This document shows, piece by piece, positions 1 to 10,802 of a stretch of DNA of 64,000 nt; within the stretch, counting starts at the first letter, position 1; each line of letters opens with the position of its first letter. The stretch is from Prunus persica (Eukaryota; Streptophyta; Magnoliopsida; Rosales; Rosaceae): the NCBI RefSeq assembly GCF_000346465.2, contig NC_034010.1:8672520-8736519 (forward strand), in the 5' to 3' direction. A program made the position numbers and the translations under genes. The notes beneath the pieces are model-generated. The model worked only from the letters and a program-made list of their open reading frames with translations, made no database searches and had not been told where the DNA came from.

Positions 1-385
1 TCAATTAGGGGGAGCATCCTAATTCTACTACATACAGGACATATGCGCGTTGTTATCTTTTTCCCTTCAACTAGGTTTTTGTCCCACTGGGTTTTTCCTA
101 GCAAGGCTGGGTTTTCCAAGCAAGGTTTTTAATGAGGGAACTATGTCATTGTGTTGTGGACATCCAAGGGAGAGTGTTGTAAATACATGAGTTGGTGGAT
201 GACCACCATACCTCTTAGTATTCCACCGTTGGATTTTATGTAACCTATGCACTAAGTATTTGTAATTAGTACTTGTAACCTATAGGTATATTGTAACCTA
301 TAGATTAAGAGAAGAATAAACATAGTGAAACTTTATCTTTAGCATATCACTTCTCTCTACATTTTCACCCTCTAGTTTTATAACA
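1..385 (+). mobile_element. Ty1-copia-type 3' end: internal tail, polypurine tract and LTR
   Basis: Positions 1-162 carry the repeated 'gggtttt..agcaaggtttttaatgagg' wording typical of the stretch just before the 3' LTR of Ty1-copia elements. A purine tract (CCAAGGGAGAG, about 162-174) is followed by TGTTGTAAATAC at 175, and the sequence runs to TTTTATAACA at 385. That makes a 211-bp TG...CA LTR. The internal part is cut by the window edge, so I cannot tell whether a full element lies upstream. Confidence 0.65.
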
Positions 386-2084
386 GAAGATAAGTTTTTG
401 CCTTTAAAAAATATTAGAATTTTATTTATTTTTAGGTCAAAATCTTTAATTAAAATTAAATATTAGAATTTTATTTGTTTGCTTTTTATTTATTTTTAGG
501 TCAAAATCCTTAATTAAAATTAAACATTAAAATAATTATTTTTAAGTCTGACACAACACTAAACATAGGTCTTCACTATTTTGACAATCCAACTTTTTAG
601 TCTGGCGCAATACCAAACGTAGATCAGTACTTAATCTAGCTTAAGCCAATCCGAGCTAATCCAAGACAGTCACAGGATTTAGTCTAGTCCATGACAATCT
701 GCTGTACCAAACGACCCCTCGAAAGATATTATTATTATTAATATAACGATTAGAACTACTTTTGTTACAATAGTAATTTATAATTTATGGTTAATATGCA
801 TGCTAATTGTAGATTAAAATTTTTGATAAAAAAAATGTGAATTAAAAAAAGAAAAAAAATTTATATAGTGAAGTTGGTTTTTTATTTATTTAAAAAAGTA
901 GAAAAAGAATGAAGAAAATAACAGACAGTTTCATCACCATGTCCTTTTTGGTCATTATACACACCAAAAGCACTTCAGATTAAAATTTGCCAAACACTTT
1001 TAGTATTCACAACAGTTTTTCAAAAATAGTTTACCAAATGCCTGATAGTTTTTTTTCACAACTGATTATTTTTGCTCCACAGCAGAAGTAGTTTTTTTAT
1101 TAAAAACACAGCAACGCCAAACTAGCCCTTAACTTTGAATTGGACCGGAAAGCATAATAATTTTGAAAATTTATATTTCTTTATTATATTTTTTTCAGTA
1201 TATTTTCAAAAGAATAACAAACGAAATTAACGCACAAACAAAACCCAAGACATGAATGGGTTCCAAATCAAGATACACCATTTCAAAAAATATGAACAGG
1301 TTTTTGTCCAAAAGAAGAAGAAGATATGAATGGGTTCCAAATCAGATCTGAACATTTTCAACAAAAGAATAAAAAACAAAATTAAAACAAGGATGAGAGA
1401 AACATGTGCCAAAGAAAAGAGAATTAACGAAAACCAAGATTGTACTTTTTTTTTTCTTTCTTCAGAGCCCGTCCCGCCTTTTGGGTTCGAGCCTCAAAGA
1501 TCGCCATTTCCCATTTCCACAATCTTGCCCACGGAGGAGCTCGACCTCAAATAGAGGTAATTTCAAACCCAGTGGCTTGGTTTGTCAAGGTAATACAAAA
1601 TCTCGGCGTCGGTGATGTGGCGGTGGAGGCGAGCGAGGACCAATTGCGTCGCTTTGGGTGCGGAGCTTGCAGGGGAAGAGATTGGGGGTCTGGCATTTAT
1701 AGGAGCACGGAGGGTCTGGGAGACGGAGGGGAAGAGGTTGAGGGACAGAGGGTGAGAGGCGGAGGTTGGGAAGTCGGTGAAGTCGGTGAGCTGGGCCTGG
1801 AGCTTCTAGAGCTTGGCTCGGATTAAGGCCCATGAAGTTCTAGATGAGCGGGATTTGTTCCACCAGTGAAGAAAGGAGCTGGCTTGAGATTGCCATTGGG
1901 TCGGTTTCTGGTTCTTTCGTGAGAGAGTTTGGTATTGCTTTTAAGGGTTTACATAAGAGAGAGAGACGGAGGGGGCTGGGGGTTGGTGAGGCTATGAGTC
2001 CGCTAGAGGGGTGGGGAACTGTGGGCGCTAGGTTGTTGGGTATGGAATGGGTTGGGTTTGTAGGAAAAAGCCAAAGGATCAAAG
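386..2084. other. Intergenic, AT-rich, with MITE-like debris and one GC-rich patch
   Basis: I see no supported gene. Positions 541-720 and 955-1130 have the 'taccaaacga / gccaaactagccc' style of plant non-autonomous DNA transposons, but I could not match terminal repeats. Positions 1480-2080 are more GC-rich and purine-biased, with short overlapping open frames on both strands and no recognisable domain. They could be the remains of a captured gene leader or the region upstream of the SUVH-like pseudogene that follows. Confidence 0.4.
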
Positions 2085-2919
2085 ACTTGTACGTGGAAAC
2101 CTTTCACTAAAGAATAGCAAGGAAGAAGAAACTCATGTAAGGGTAATTCGTGGCTTTAAACGTTTTGAGGTGGGTACACGTGCTAAGAGGTTCTTTCACA
2201 ACTTATGTTTACGTCTCTGCAAAGTAGACCATTTTTGGCAACAAGGAGAAGAATTTGGCAAATTTGTGTTTAAATTTTTGTTGATAAAGGATACCGAGAC
2301 AACCAATAATCACATAGGGACAAGTTTCGCAGAAGTCGAAAAAGCTTATGGTTCCAAAGAATACTGTTTGTAAAAACGACATATTCGAAGGGAAAGAGAA
2401 GATGCATATTCGCGTCGTCAATGCCGTAGATAAGGAGAGCCCTCCATCTTTCAATTACATATGCAATATCATTTACCCAGAATCGAAGTCACGTCCTTGT
2501 GTGATGAAGAATGGCATTAGCCAACATGGCATTCAGTTTAATCTTGAGGTGTTTGGGACTAAATCAAAAGGATGGGGTGTTAGATCAAGATCGTACATTC
2601 CACATGGGAGTTTTGTATGTGAATACGTAGAGTAATCCTTCAAGATAAAGAAGGTAAACAAAGAATAGGCAGTGCTTTTCGAGATGCTTCTTCTCAACAT
2701 GCCTTTTTTCTTATGTTACCAAGATCTACTGGTGCAGACGTCTTTGTCATTGATGCCACACAACATGGGGAAGTGGGAAGATTTGTCAATCATAGTAGTC
2801 CTTCTCCTAATCTATTTTTACAAAGTGTCCTTTATGATCATGACGACGTGAGAATGCCACACATGATGTTATTTGCGAAGAAGAGCATACCACCGAAACA
2901 AGAGCTAACTTATGATTAA
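2085..2919 (+). pseudogene. Broken SUVH-type histone H3K9 methyltransferase (SRA, pre-SET, SET remnants)
   Basis: Three frame-shifted pieces match plant SUVH5/6-like proteins in order. First is an SRA/YDG remnant (RGNLSLKNS...VRVIRGFK, then FWQQGEEFGKFVFKF, about 2087-2290). Next is the pre-SET entry (EGKEKMHIRVVNAVD, about 2390-2440). Last is the SET domain (KGWGVRSRSYIPHGSFVCEYV, then after a frameshift at about 2632 GRFVNHSSPSPN and ELTYD). SUVH proteins bind methylated DNA and methylate H3K9. Here the cysteine-rich pre-SET block is almost entirely missing, the SET motif NHSCSPN reads NHSSPSPN, and the post-SET cysteines are gone, because translation stops right after ELTYD. No intron is evident; many SUVH genes are intronless, so this does not show retroposition. 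It cannot encode an active enzyme. Confidence 0.85.
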
Positions 2920-3831
2920 AATTCTTCATGAGCATCAAGTTATCTTCATGATTCATCAGAACATAATTTTCCTCCATTTGAATAAGTGCTTTTTTTCTGT
3001 CTCTTTATCTAGAAAGTGAGAATTTCGCACCTCAAGCAGGTTCAGTTCCCACTCTTCCAATATCGCTTGTATAAAAAAGAGTAAGAATTTTTAAATTTGT
3101 ATTTATCTTAGCCACATATTTTATGGAACTAGTTTTAGACCACTAATTGTGCTTGAACAAAAATATATAGAAAGAATTGGACCATATATATAATACTAAT
3201 AGCAAATGTAAAAGTACTCATCAATATCTGTTTTTTTATAACTATTATAATAAATGAACTACGCATTTGCAGCAACAGCAAATGACAATCTTCAATCCAT
3301 GCTTATAAAGACTTTTATGAACTTTTTTTAATGAGTGACTTTCATGAACTTCACATATTTTTAAGGGTTAATCTCTAAAGGTTTGGGGTCATTCTCAATA
3401 CAGGTCCTGAGGTTTTAATTTCATCAATTTACACTCCAATGTTTTCAAATTTGACCAATTTAAGCCTTCCGTTAAGTTGACCATTTGGTCATATATTAAT
3501 TGATGACGTGTCTACTATGAGACCCACCTACTAACCAATTCCTAAAAATAATTTATCTAAGATAATAAAATAACACAGAATTTAGGCAAAATTGTAACAA
3601 TGGTCCCTCAAATAAGACCCCACTTTAATTTTCGTCTCTTAACCCCAAAAATTGTTATGGTCGTCCATCAATTAGATATCGCGTTGCACCACTCGTCCTT
3701 TCCATAAATTATGTTAGTTTTTCTGTCAAAATTGATCACATATAATGCACGTAATATTTTTTTAAGGAGCAAATAAGACTTTTACCCATCTACTTTCCTC
3801 ACCATTTCTTAGACAGTGAATGATGATTTAG
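2920..3831. repeat. Intergenic with non-autonomous MULE-type terminal-repeat-like sequence
   Basis: No gene is visible. Positions 3366-3530 and 3595-3740 contain the 'ggtcctgaggttttaatttcatcaatttacact...gttaagttgaccatttggtc' style shared with 49980-50190, and in looser form with the bounded MULE-type elements at 39391 and 49024. I read them as fragments of non-autonomous Mutator-like elements. I did not find paired ends. Confidence 0.35.
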
Positions 3832-4268
3832 GAGTTGTGTTTGAGATGAAGGACATGGGTCGACTTGTCTATTTCCACCTTTAGATGTTTTACAATTCTA
3901 CAGTTACAAGCTTATAGTGATGTTGACTACTCAAGAGCAAATTGCAGATGTGTTTACTAAAGGACTTCATAGTCCTATTTTCTTAAGTCACTGTACTAGT
4001 ATGAGACTTGGAAATCCAGAGCAGGATCCAGAGTTGCGTTTGAGGGGGAATGATAACAATATTAATTAGTTTGTATTCAGTTAAGCTGTCACATGTTGTT
4101 AGTTAGTATTAGCTGTAATTAGTTAGATTATTAAGTCTTGGTTATTGAGATATATAATACTGATGACACTACAATTGTATTCAATATACAGAACATATCA
4201 TTTTCTCTCGAATCTTCTTCTTTCTTAGCTTTCTTAATTCTTAAACTTCCTCTTCTAAACTGTTAACA
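3832..4268 (+). mobile_element. Internally deleted Ty1-copia remnant with 3' LTR
   Basis: A short reverse-transcriptase piece (FEMKDMGRLVYF, about 3840-3885) is followed almost directly by the C-terminal RNase H tail (EQIADVFTKGLHSP, from about 3925), so the middle of the pol gene is deleted. The tail ends in a purine tract (TTTGAGGGGGAA), and a 218-bp LTR runs from TGATAACA at 4051 to TGTTAACA at 4268. A TATA-like ATATATAATA lies at about 4150. No 5' LTR is present. Confidence 0.75.
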
Positions 4269-4651
4269 TCCTATTCTTCTATCACTCAACCCCACCACTA
4301 TCCTTTGCCTCCCCACCTGATTCCACTCCCCAACCCACACTACACAACCTACCGTACCCTCAAAATTTTCACCTTTATCCAAAAACTTTGTCACACCTAC
4401 AATATCACCATATCAACCACTTTTTTCGCAACACACATCCAACCCCATTCCCCATTACCAACCCACCTACGCCTTGACTTCAACACTACCAACAACTTTT
4501 AAACTACAGAGAACATCTATTTGCAAAATAATAGCACAAAGAAGAAAAATAACTACACAGGAAGAATAACAATTGGGAAGAAATGTTGCCCTTGAGAATA
4601 AAAGTAACAATTGGCTATAAGATTGGCACGAAAATTACTGTTTTTTTAAAT
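4269..4651. other. Intergenic, no recognisable gene
   Basis: C- and A-rich low-complexity sequence directly after the copia LTR. A 65-codon open frame at 4305-4502 has a biased composition (T, H, P, N) and no domain; I do not consider it a gene. Confidence 0.4.
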
Positions 4652-4667
4652 ATTGCACTAAAATTTG
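4652..4667 (-). terminator. Plant snRNA 3' box of the U1 gene
   Basis: Read on the minus strand just after the U1 3' end, the sequence CAAATTTTAGTGCAA fits the plant snRNA 3'-end formation box CA(N)3-10AGTNNAA. Confidence 0.7.
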
Positions 4668-4829
4668 GACAGGGGCTGCGCGAACGCAAGCCCCCACGGC
4701 AACAAATTATGACATTGGCTCTCCTACTTGAGGAGACCATAGGCAGGCACCCCTCCTAAGTGCAGTGGAGGTCACCAACCTAGGACATGGGCATTCTTGA
4801 TCGCCCATAGACCCTGTCCAGGTAAGTAT
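4668..4829 (-). ncRNA. U1: U1 spliceosomal snRNA gene
   Basis: On the minus strand the transcript begins ATACTTACCTGG, the universally conserved U1 5' end that pairs with 5' splice sites. Stem-loop I holds GATCAAGAA, the U1-70K-binding loop. The AGGTTGGTGACCTCC and CACTTAGGAGGGGTGCCTGCC stretches, the Sm-like site CATAATTTGTTG, and the final hairpin GGGGGCTTGCGTTCGCGCAGCCCC follow in order. The length, about 162 nt, is normal for plant U1. The flanks carry all expected signals: TATA at 4853-4860, USE at 4895-4905 and a 3' box downstream. A few positions differ from the plant U1 I remember, but paired regions look preserved, so a functional or recently functional copy is likely. Confidence 0.93.
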
Positions 4830-4852
4830 GTTTGCTTATGCTCATCCTTTTG

Positions 4853-4905
4853 TATTTATACACGCCCACCTCAACCCTCCAGTCTTCACTTGGGCGATGT
4901 GGGAC
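4853..4905 (-). promoter_or_regulatory. USE and TATA promoter of the U1 gene (Pol II spacing)
   Basis: On the minus strand, GTCCCACATCG (4895-4905) matches the plant upstream sequence element RTCCCACATCG exactly, and TATAAATA lies at 4853-4860, about 24-31 bases before the transcript start. The gap between the two boxes is 34 bp. In plants that spacing specifies RNA polymerase II, whereas Pol III snRNA genes have about one helical turn less. Confidence 0.9.
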
Positions 4906-5823
4906 AAGTACATGCATATTGGTTTTACTAATTGTGCTTGTATTGCGAAGCAATTTCACTGGTTTCACTAATGGTCGTTTGAAAGTTTGCACTTGATTGC
5001 GTGACAAATTCTAAAGGGAGCAGATTGTCTAACAGAGTAGTCGATTTGCTTATCTTCTGATTCAAATGAAATATATAAGATCTACAGCTTGAAGGGTATT
5101 TATTATAAATTATATAGTGGCGGAAATTTTCATTTGTATTTTTCAATATCTTTTTATTTATATTTTTTTCGTTCCTTATTTTACTAATTATGCTTTTTAG
5201 TATTCTAATTAGAAATATTTTAAAATGTTTTAGTTAGTTTGGTTTAAAGAGGATCATACTTACTCTTCAAAGTTGTATAAAAAAATTGGGTGTAGAGATC
5301 AAAATGTATGTTTTGTCAGGTGCAGAGTTAAAATAAATAGAAACTCCCAGTATATTCTATGGTCCATGAGGAGACCGCCGACATGTTTTTGAGTACAAAA
5401 TAAAAAAGGCCATGGCTTTGGGTCACCACGGAACAGAAAATCGAAATAAAATAGAGATATTTAGTGATATACTCATTTTTAGTATTAATATTATAAATAA
5501 ATCATACACAATTGAATTTTTATAAACAAACTCAAAAAAAAACCTAAAAAATGACAACTAGTCTTATTGAATTTAATATTAATTATTAAATTATTTAATG
5601 TCCTATTAAATGTTTTGAGTATTTTTATGAGATTTTGAGGTTGGACTTATTTTAAGAAATTAATAACAATTTTATAATTTATAAGAAGTTAAAAACTTTT
5701 TTGTTATGATGTAAATGAGTTTTGAGTGTGTTTAAAATCCATTTCATATAAGGTATTTTTATAATTTGAGCCCCATATTAAGTATAATAGTGAACCTTCT
5801 AACAAAATAAGTCCGGAAAAATT
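4906..5823. other. Intergenic between the U1 and U2 genes
   Basis: AT-rich sequence without a credible open frame, RNA gene or bounded repeat that I can identify. Confidence 0.4.
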
Positions 5824-5839
5824 TCAACTAGCTTTGTTA
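5824..5839 (-). terminator. Plant snRNA 3' box of the U2 gene
   Basis: On the minus strand, CAAAGCTAGTTGAA follows the U2 3' end within a few bases and fits CA(N)3-10AGTNNAA exactly. Confidence 0.75.
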
Positions 5840-6032
5840 GGGTGTGCCAGGCCCATGCTATAGTGCAACACTTGGGCGACACGCGAGAGACCCAGTAGCA
5901 AGCTACTGTGCTGGACCCTCCCCTTAAAGAAATTAATTTAATATCGCGTGGGCCATTGGCCCACGTATCAGATATTAAACTGATAAGAACAGATACTACA
6001 CTTGATCTTAGCCAAAAGGCCGAGAAAGGTAT
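5840..6032 (-). ncRNA. U2: U2 spliceosomal snRNA gene
   Basis: The minus-strand transcript begins ATACCTTTCTCGGCCTTTTGG and contains the branch-point-recognition stretch GTGTAGTATCTGTTC unchanged. Stem-loop II is perfect (CGTGGGCC AAT GGCCCACG). One outer pair is C-G where the plant sequence I recall has U-A, a compensatory change that argues for function. Stem-loop III (CAGTAGCTTGCTACTG) and the 3' hairpin ending GGCCTGGCACACCC follow. The length, about 193 nt, is normal. The Sm site is unusual: the uridine run I expect as AUUUUUUG reads AUUUCUUUA. TATA (6058-6064), USE (6098-6108) and a 3' box are all present. Confidence 0.92.
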
Positions 6033-6057
6033 GAGTTGAATATCTGCGTGCTTAGCA

Positions 6058-6108
6058 TTTTATAAGCCTTTCTGCTTCGCTGTTTCGCTCTCAATTTCGA
6101 TGTGGGAC
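6058..6108 (-). promoter_or_regulatory. USE and TATA promoter of the U2 gene (Pol II spacing)
   Basis: Minus-strand GTCCCACATCG (6098-6108) is a perfect plant USE, and TATAAAA (6058-6064) lies about 26-32 bases upstream of the U2 start. The 33-bp gap is Pol II spacing, matching the U1 promoter 1.2 kb away. Confidence 0.9.
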
Positions 6109-6639
6109 AAAATAAAGCAAGGATATTTGATACATTCTCTCATCCCTTTCGTCCTCTCGTGCGTGAAGGCAAATTCAACACATCATTCATTTGGGTCAAA
6201 TTCCTAATTTGTATTTGATTGCTGTATTGGATGGTCCGGAGAAGAAGTTTGACAAAAAATAAAATAAAATAAATATCACTTAAAAAATATAAACATATGA
6301 CAAGGACAATAATGGAGGTGGCAAGAATATATACTCCGACGTTGATGGATGGAAGCAGCAGCCACAACTAGAGCGACAGTTTTAGTGACTGGTGATAGAA
6401 ATAATGGTGATGGTGGAGGGAAATCACGTTGCCTATTAAAATGTCGGTAGGGTGTTATTATATATATATTTATACAAGCGATACTGAAAAGTGGAAATCG
6501 AACTTAGAATTTCATGTGCATAGTAAATATTTTTAACAACTTAAACTACAAGTCTCTTGCTTCTATAATTTCATTTAATCCTAATTTCATATAGAAATTA
6601 TTGAAACTTAACTGACGAAATATCTAAATTTCATCAAGA
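6109..6639. other. Intergenic, no recognisable gene
   Basis: AT-rich. Short open frames only, and no domain or paired repeat seen. Confidence 0.4.
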
Positions 6640-6892
6640 CATAAAAGATGAAAACCCTAGCCCCTTCTCTCCAAGAAAACACTCTACAAACGTAAGGACC
6701 AGACAATCGGGAGCGAAGATTGCCGGGATAGAGCTTGAGGCGCGAATTGAAGAGGAGGACTTTTTGACCAGCGTGAAACTCCTTGCGCACTATGTGTTTG
6801 TCATGCCATGCTTTTGTTCGCTCCTTATAAATCTTCGCATTCTCATATGCTTCGTTGCGAAATTCATCCATCTCATTTAATTGAAGCATCCT
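6640..6892 (-). mobile_element. Ty3-gypsy integrase C-terminal fragment
   Basis: The minus strand encodes [18 protein letters not shown], then [13 protein letters not shown] and [18 protein letters not shown], the classic tail of Ty3-gypsy integrases, where the protein contacts DNA after the catalytic core. Only about 85 residues remain, with no catalytic core, LTR or other pol domains nearby. It is an isolated fragment. Confidence 0.8.
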
Positions 6893-7899
6893 CTTCTCAC
6901 CTGCAACATTTGTATTTCGTCTACATCGTCTTCACGGTTTTACCGTCGAAGGTGTTGTTTGCATATTATTTTTTTCATAGGCTTTTTCTCTTTCTGGTAG
7001 TTGTATTTTGCACTTGATCCTTCACAGATTTGATCGGAAGATTTTTGTTTTGAAGTAGTTATTTGTTACTTGTTTGCTGTGACGAGTTTGTTATCATATT
7101 AATTTCACTGATCTATGCAAGGCAATTTTCAGGTTGCTTGCTTGGGTTTTACTGGCAGTAAGGGAGATTATTTTTCCAATGGACATTATACAAGAAGTGG
7201 TGCGGGGAATGTACCGCAGAGCGGTTGGGAGCAGTTGCTAGTGGTTTACTTTGCAGGGGACAAAATTTGTTTGGGATGTTTATTAGCGGTTGGTCGAGGA
7301 TTGGTTGAGAAAAGTTGAAGTCAGTTTACTTGTCTTATCAGAATCGCCTCTCCTTTAGTTTACTCTCTCAACTTTGAGAGATGCTTATTACTGCACCATT
7401 ATCCGGATTGATTACCAGTGATTCATGATGTTCTACCCCGTGCATCTCTGGATCTTTGGGTTTTAGTTTCGGGTGTGCGTGCATCTATGACTTCCAACCT
7501 AGAAAGTAAGTCGCCATTGCACAAGCCAAGGATTAATGCGAGTTATGAAGCCCCATGAGATCTTTCACTTCACAATCCCAGAATCAGAAGAATATAATTT
7601 TATGGATGTAAATGAATCTGTTGACTTGTCTTGTTCTGAAATTAAGTCTTCAATCTAGTAGTCACATCCACATTGAAAGTGAGTGAAAGATTCAAATAGA
7701 GGACCTTTTCAAGATAAAGAGCAAACTTAACCTCTTATCATGATCACTTCTAATTACCTTTTAATTTCTTTTACGGTTTCAAACTTGAGCAATCTTTTCT
7801 CATGAATATGGATAACTTCAGGCAGGCCGCAAGAATGAACAAGTTATAAAATATTATCATATTCTTTTTCTGAAAAAACTTGGCCAATCACATCTCGGA
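6893..7899. other. Intergenic, no recognisable gene
   Basis: Mixed AT-rich sequence. A 67-codon open frame at 7115-7318 has no recognisable motif. No RNA gene or bounded repeat was identified. Confidence 0.4.
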
Positions 7900-8418
7900 A
7901 TCTAACTACAAAGGATCCAACTTGTTTACACCATAATCAACCGAGCATACCTAGCATCAAAGCGACTAGCACCAAGGCAGCCACGCCTTTTTCCCTGCCG
8001 AAGGAAGACATACTTCCAAGGTGCCAGACACCTGCCGAAGCTCCCAATTGCCAAACCTTATCCCCAGGACATATGTCGCCACCACAGCGACTTGCACAAA
8101 GTCCTACATCGAAACTTTATGTAAACCTCCCACTTTCACCTCCTTATAAATAGGGAACAGTACCCAAGTAAAAAGGGTAACTACTTTCTCACCTTTATTG
8201 TTACTCTGCCAAAGTTACTACTTATAGCTGACTTAAGCATCGGAGAGCCTTCAGTCGGTACCACACCGGTGTCTAAAGCATAACGACTGCCTCTCCCACT
8301 TTGTATTCTGCAGGTTCTCCTCTTACCAAAGGTCCTAGCCCTCTTCCCTGCTGAAGACTCCACACACCTTATCACTAAGTTGGACTCAATATTGGCCGGG
8401 CCATTTTGAGCATCAACA
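7900..8418 (+). mobile_element. 5' LTR (left edge uncertain) of a Tat-lineage Ty3-gypsy element
   Basis: The right edge is clear: the sequence ends GAGCATCAACA at 8418, followed at 8420 by TTTGGCGGCGTCTGTGGGAA, the primer-binding-site region typical of this retrotransposon group. A TATA box (TATAAATA, about 8146-8153) sits where LTR transcription should start. The left edge is not marked by a sequence I can pair. The LTR-like composition ('ctgccgaagg' repeats) begins around 7900, so that boundary is a guess. Confidence 0.6.
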
Positions 8419-8752
8419 GTTTGGCGGCGTCTGTGGGAACCGACTCTTAAATCCCCTCTTTCTCTATCAGCCCAGCTGGCTCCTTCACCTATCAGGCCCC
8501 GTCGCCTCTTCTTCACCCCACACTCTGCTATGCCGACCGAGGATAGCCACGATACCTAAGACCATACCCCCTGCGATGGTAGTTCCCGAAGGAAACCTTC
8601 GGCAGATGCCAATCTCTAGGCAGAAGTGGAGCGCCTCCGCGACAGTGTTACTAAAATGTCGGAGAAATACGAGCATCTTCATTGCAGGAATGTTGAGCTG
8701 GAGCATGATTATCGTGTCCTAAAGCAAAATTGGGAGAGGACTCACACCCAGG

Positions 8753-10802
8753 ATGCCCAACAAGACCTCACCCAGAATGTTGGGCATACTCAGCCAAACC
8801 AGCCAGTACACTCCAGCCACAGTGCCCCGGCTCAATCTAGGCTTTTTTAAGGGTAAAGGACACCTTTATCCGGAGCCGACCCAGTCGCGACTCCTTTGCA
8901 TTCCCCCGCTGAAGGACCGGCCTCATGAACCAGTCAGGATCTACAGAGATTACAGGGACCGCATCTCGGACTGTCAACCGGAGCCGATCTCTATTCCTGT
9001 TAACCTCGAAGACCCACGGGTGACACACCTGGGCCCCCCACCAGAGCCCACCCACTTACTCGACGAAGAGGGCGTAGGGGACTCGGATAGCTGCGAATTT
9101 TATAATTCAGACGCCTGGCCACCTCACCACACCGAGGCGTTGGAAGAATGGGAACCTTCTCCAGCTCCTGTCCGACCACCCCAAAGGCCTTCAGCACCCG
9201 AGACTCTCCCTCATGCCGACCCAGCCATGAGGCTTCTCTTTGAGAAGGTCCGACGTCTAGAGAGGGAACAACATCGTAGCCATCAACCCCTCTTGGCAAA
9301 ACCACGACCTGGGCCCTTTACTGAACGTATCCTTAACTACTGCAAGGAGAAGGATATCCAACCGCTCCGTATCGCCTTCTACACTGGCACAGATGACTCT
9401 CTCACCCATATCCACTCCTTCCAGTCTGCCATTGGGTGCAAGGGCCTCACTGACGAAGGCATGTGCCTCTTCTTCCCTTCCACCCTCAGCGGTGCAGCCC
9501 TAAACTAGTTCTATAGGCTCCACCCCTGCACCATCAACTCATTCGACAGTCTCAAGCAGACCTTCCTGGACCATTTCATGATCCAGACTAATCGCCTATA
9601 CTTCTCCGACGACTTGTACATGCTTCGGCAGGGTGAAGACGAACCCTTTCGGAAGTATGCAGCCCGGTTCAGTCACGAATACTCCTGCTACCTAGAGACT
9701 GACGATCACACTGCCTTCAGGGCTTTCAAGAGTGGCCTCCGCGAGTCCAACTTCCGCTACTTGGTTCATAGCAACAGTTGGAACACATATGCAGAGCTAA
9801 TGAAGCAGGCAGCGGTTCACGCCAAGGCTGAATACTTTAGTTCCAAGCGTGGCCTAGCCAACCTGGCGCGTAGCACTTTCGCTGATCCTCCACCTGCTTC
9901 AGTACCTGCTCCAGCCCCACCTCATCATTCTACTCTCGCCCCAAGTACCCAGGGTACCCCACACCCAAAAAGGAAGGAAAGCTACCAGCATCCCTTCAGC
10001 AATAACAAGCGTGGCAGATACGGCAACCACCACCAATCTAGTGGCAGCAACCCTCTCAAGACAAGTGATCGGGCCCCACTTCCCTTCACACCAAGGCCTA
10101 GGTTCAAGGTCTTCACCACCCTTAACACCACATATGAGAACATCCTGGTGCGTGAGGCCCCTATCATCCCCAAGCCACCCACCCGGAGACCGTCCGGCAA
10201 GCCTATGCCAAACACGGGCGTCTTCTGCCGCTTTCATCAGTTCAGTGGCCATGACACCGAATCCTGTGTTGCTTTGCGCAATATCATTGAAGGGCTCATC
10301 CATGAAGGGAAGCTAGACAACTATATGCACAGCATCCCACCACCACCTAACCCTCACCAACGCCAGATCAACATGATCTCCACCATTAGTGGTGGCCTCA
10401 CTTTGGCTGGAACCTCCAACAACTCTATCAAACACCAACTTCGCTGGGGGCATCACCAAGACTCAAGGAATACTAGATGTAGATGTCATAGTAGGAACCT
10501 AGAAGCTAAAGATTGCCTTTTTTGTGGTAGACACCACTACTACCACAGTGCACTGCTTGACAGAGATTGGATCCACCAGAGTCTATGTGTTCCTTCCACT
10601 CTACACTAACAGTTGGCCCTCTGGCATGAAGAGGGTTTTCTGGAAATTGTGGAGGCCGACCCATGTCCATTTCTGCCACCTGCATTATGTTTTAAGGCCA
10701 GGTATTATCATGATGACCTTGGTCCTTTCACTTTCTTTGGAGTTAACCAGAACGGACGTCCCCATGGTGTCACGACCCAGAAACTCATTGAAGAAGGTCT
10801 GG
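8753..10802 (+). pseudogene. gag: Tat-lineage gypsy gag (and protease-region tail), nonsense-mutated
   Basis: The frame runs from 8753 and encodes a capsid-like core (GPFTERILNYCKEKDIQPLRI, then FYRLHPCTINSFDSLKQTF and FRKYAARFSHEYS). A proline-rich stretch and a Cys/His motif follow (VFCRFHQFSGHDTESC, about 10218-10270), as in Gag proteins of this group that lack a standard CCHC knuckle. A TAG at 9506-9508 interrupts the frame where the family would have a tryptophan, and a TAA at 10607-10609 interrupts a glutamine position. Near 10430-10560 the frame shifts and most of the protease is missing; only its distal part (DRDWIHQSLCVPSTLH, then LALWHEEGF) is recognisable. The sequence is markedly GC-richer than the pol region beyond the solo LTR. 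Gag would package element RNA; this copy is dead. Confidence 0.85.

Noticed and set aside
1440..1840. Overlapping open frames on both strands in a GC-rich stretch.
   Set aside because: No domain, strong purine bias, and frames on both strands at once, as expected from composition alone.
4305..4502. 65-codon open frame rich in Thr, His and Pro.
   Set aside because: Low-complexity C/A-rich sequence without any domain or neighbouring gene structure.
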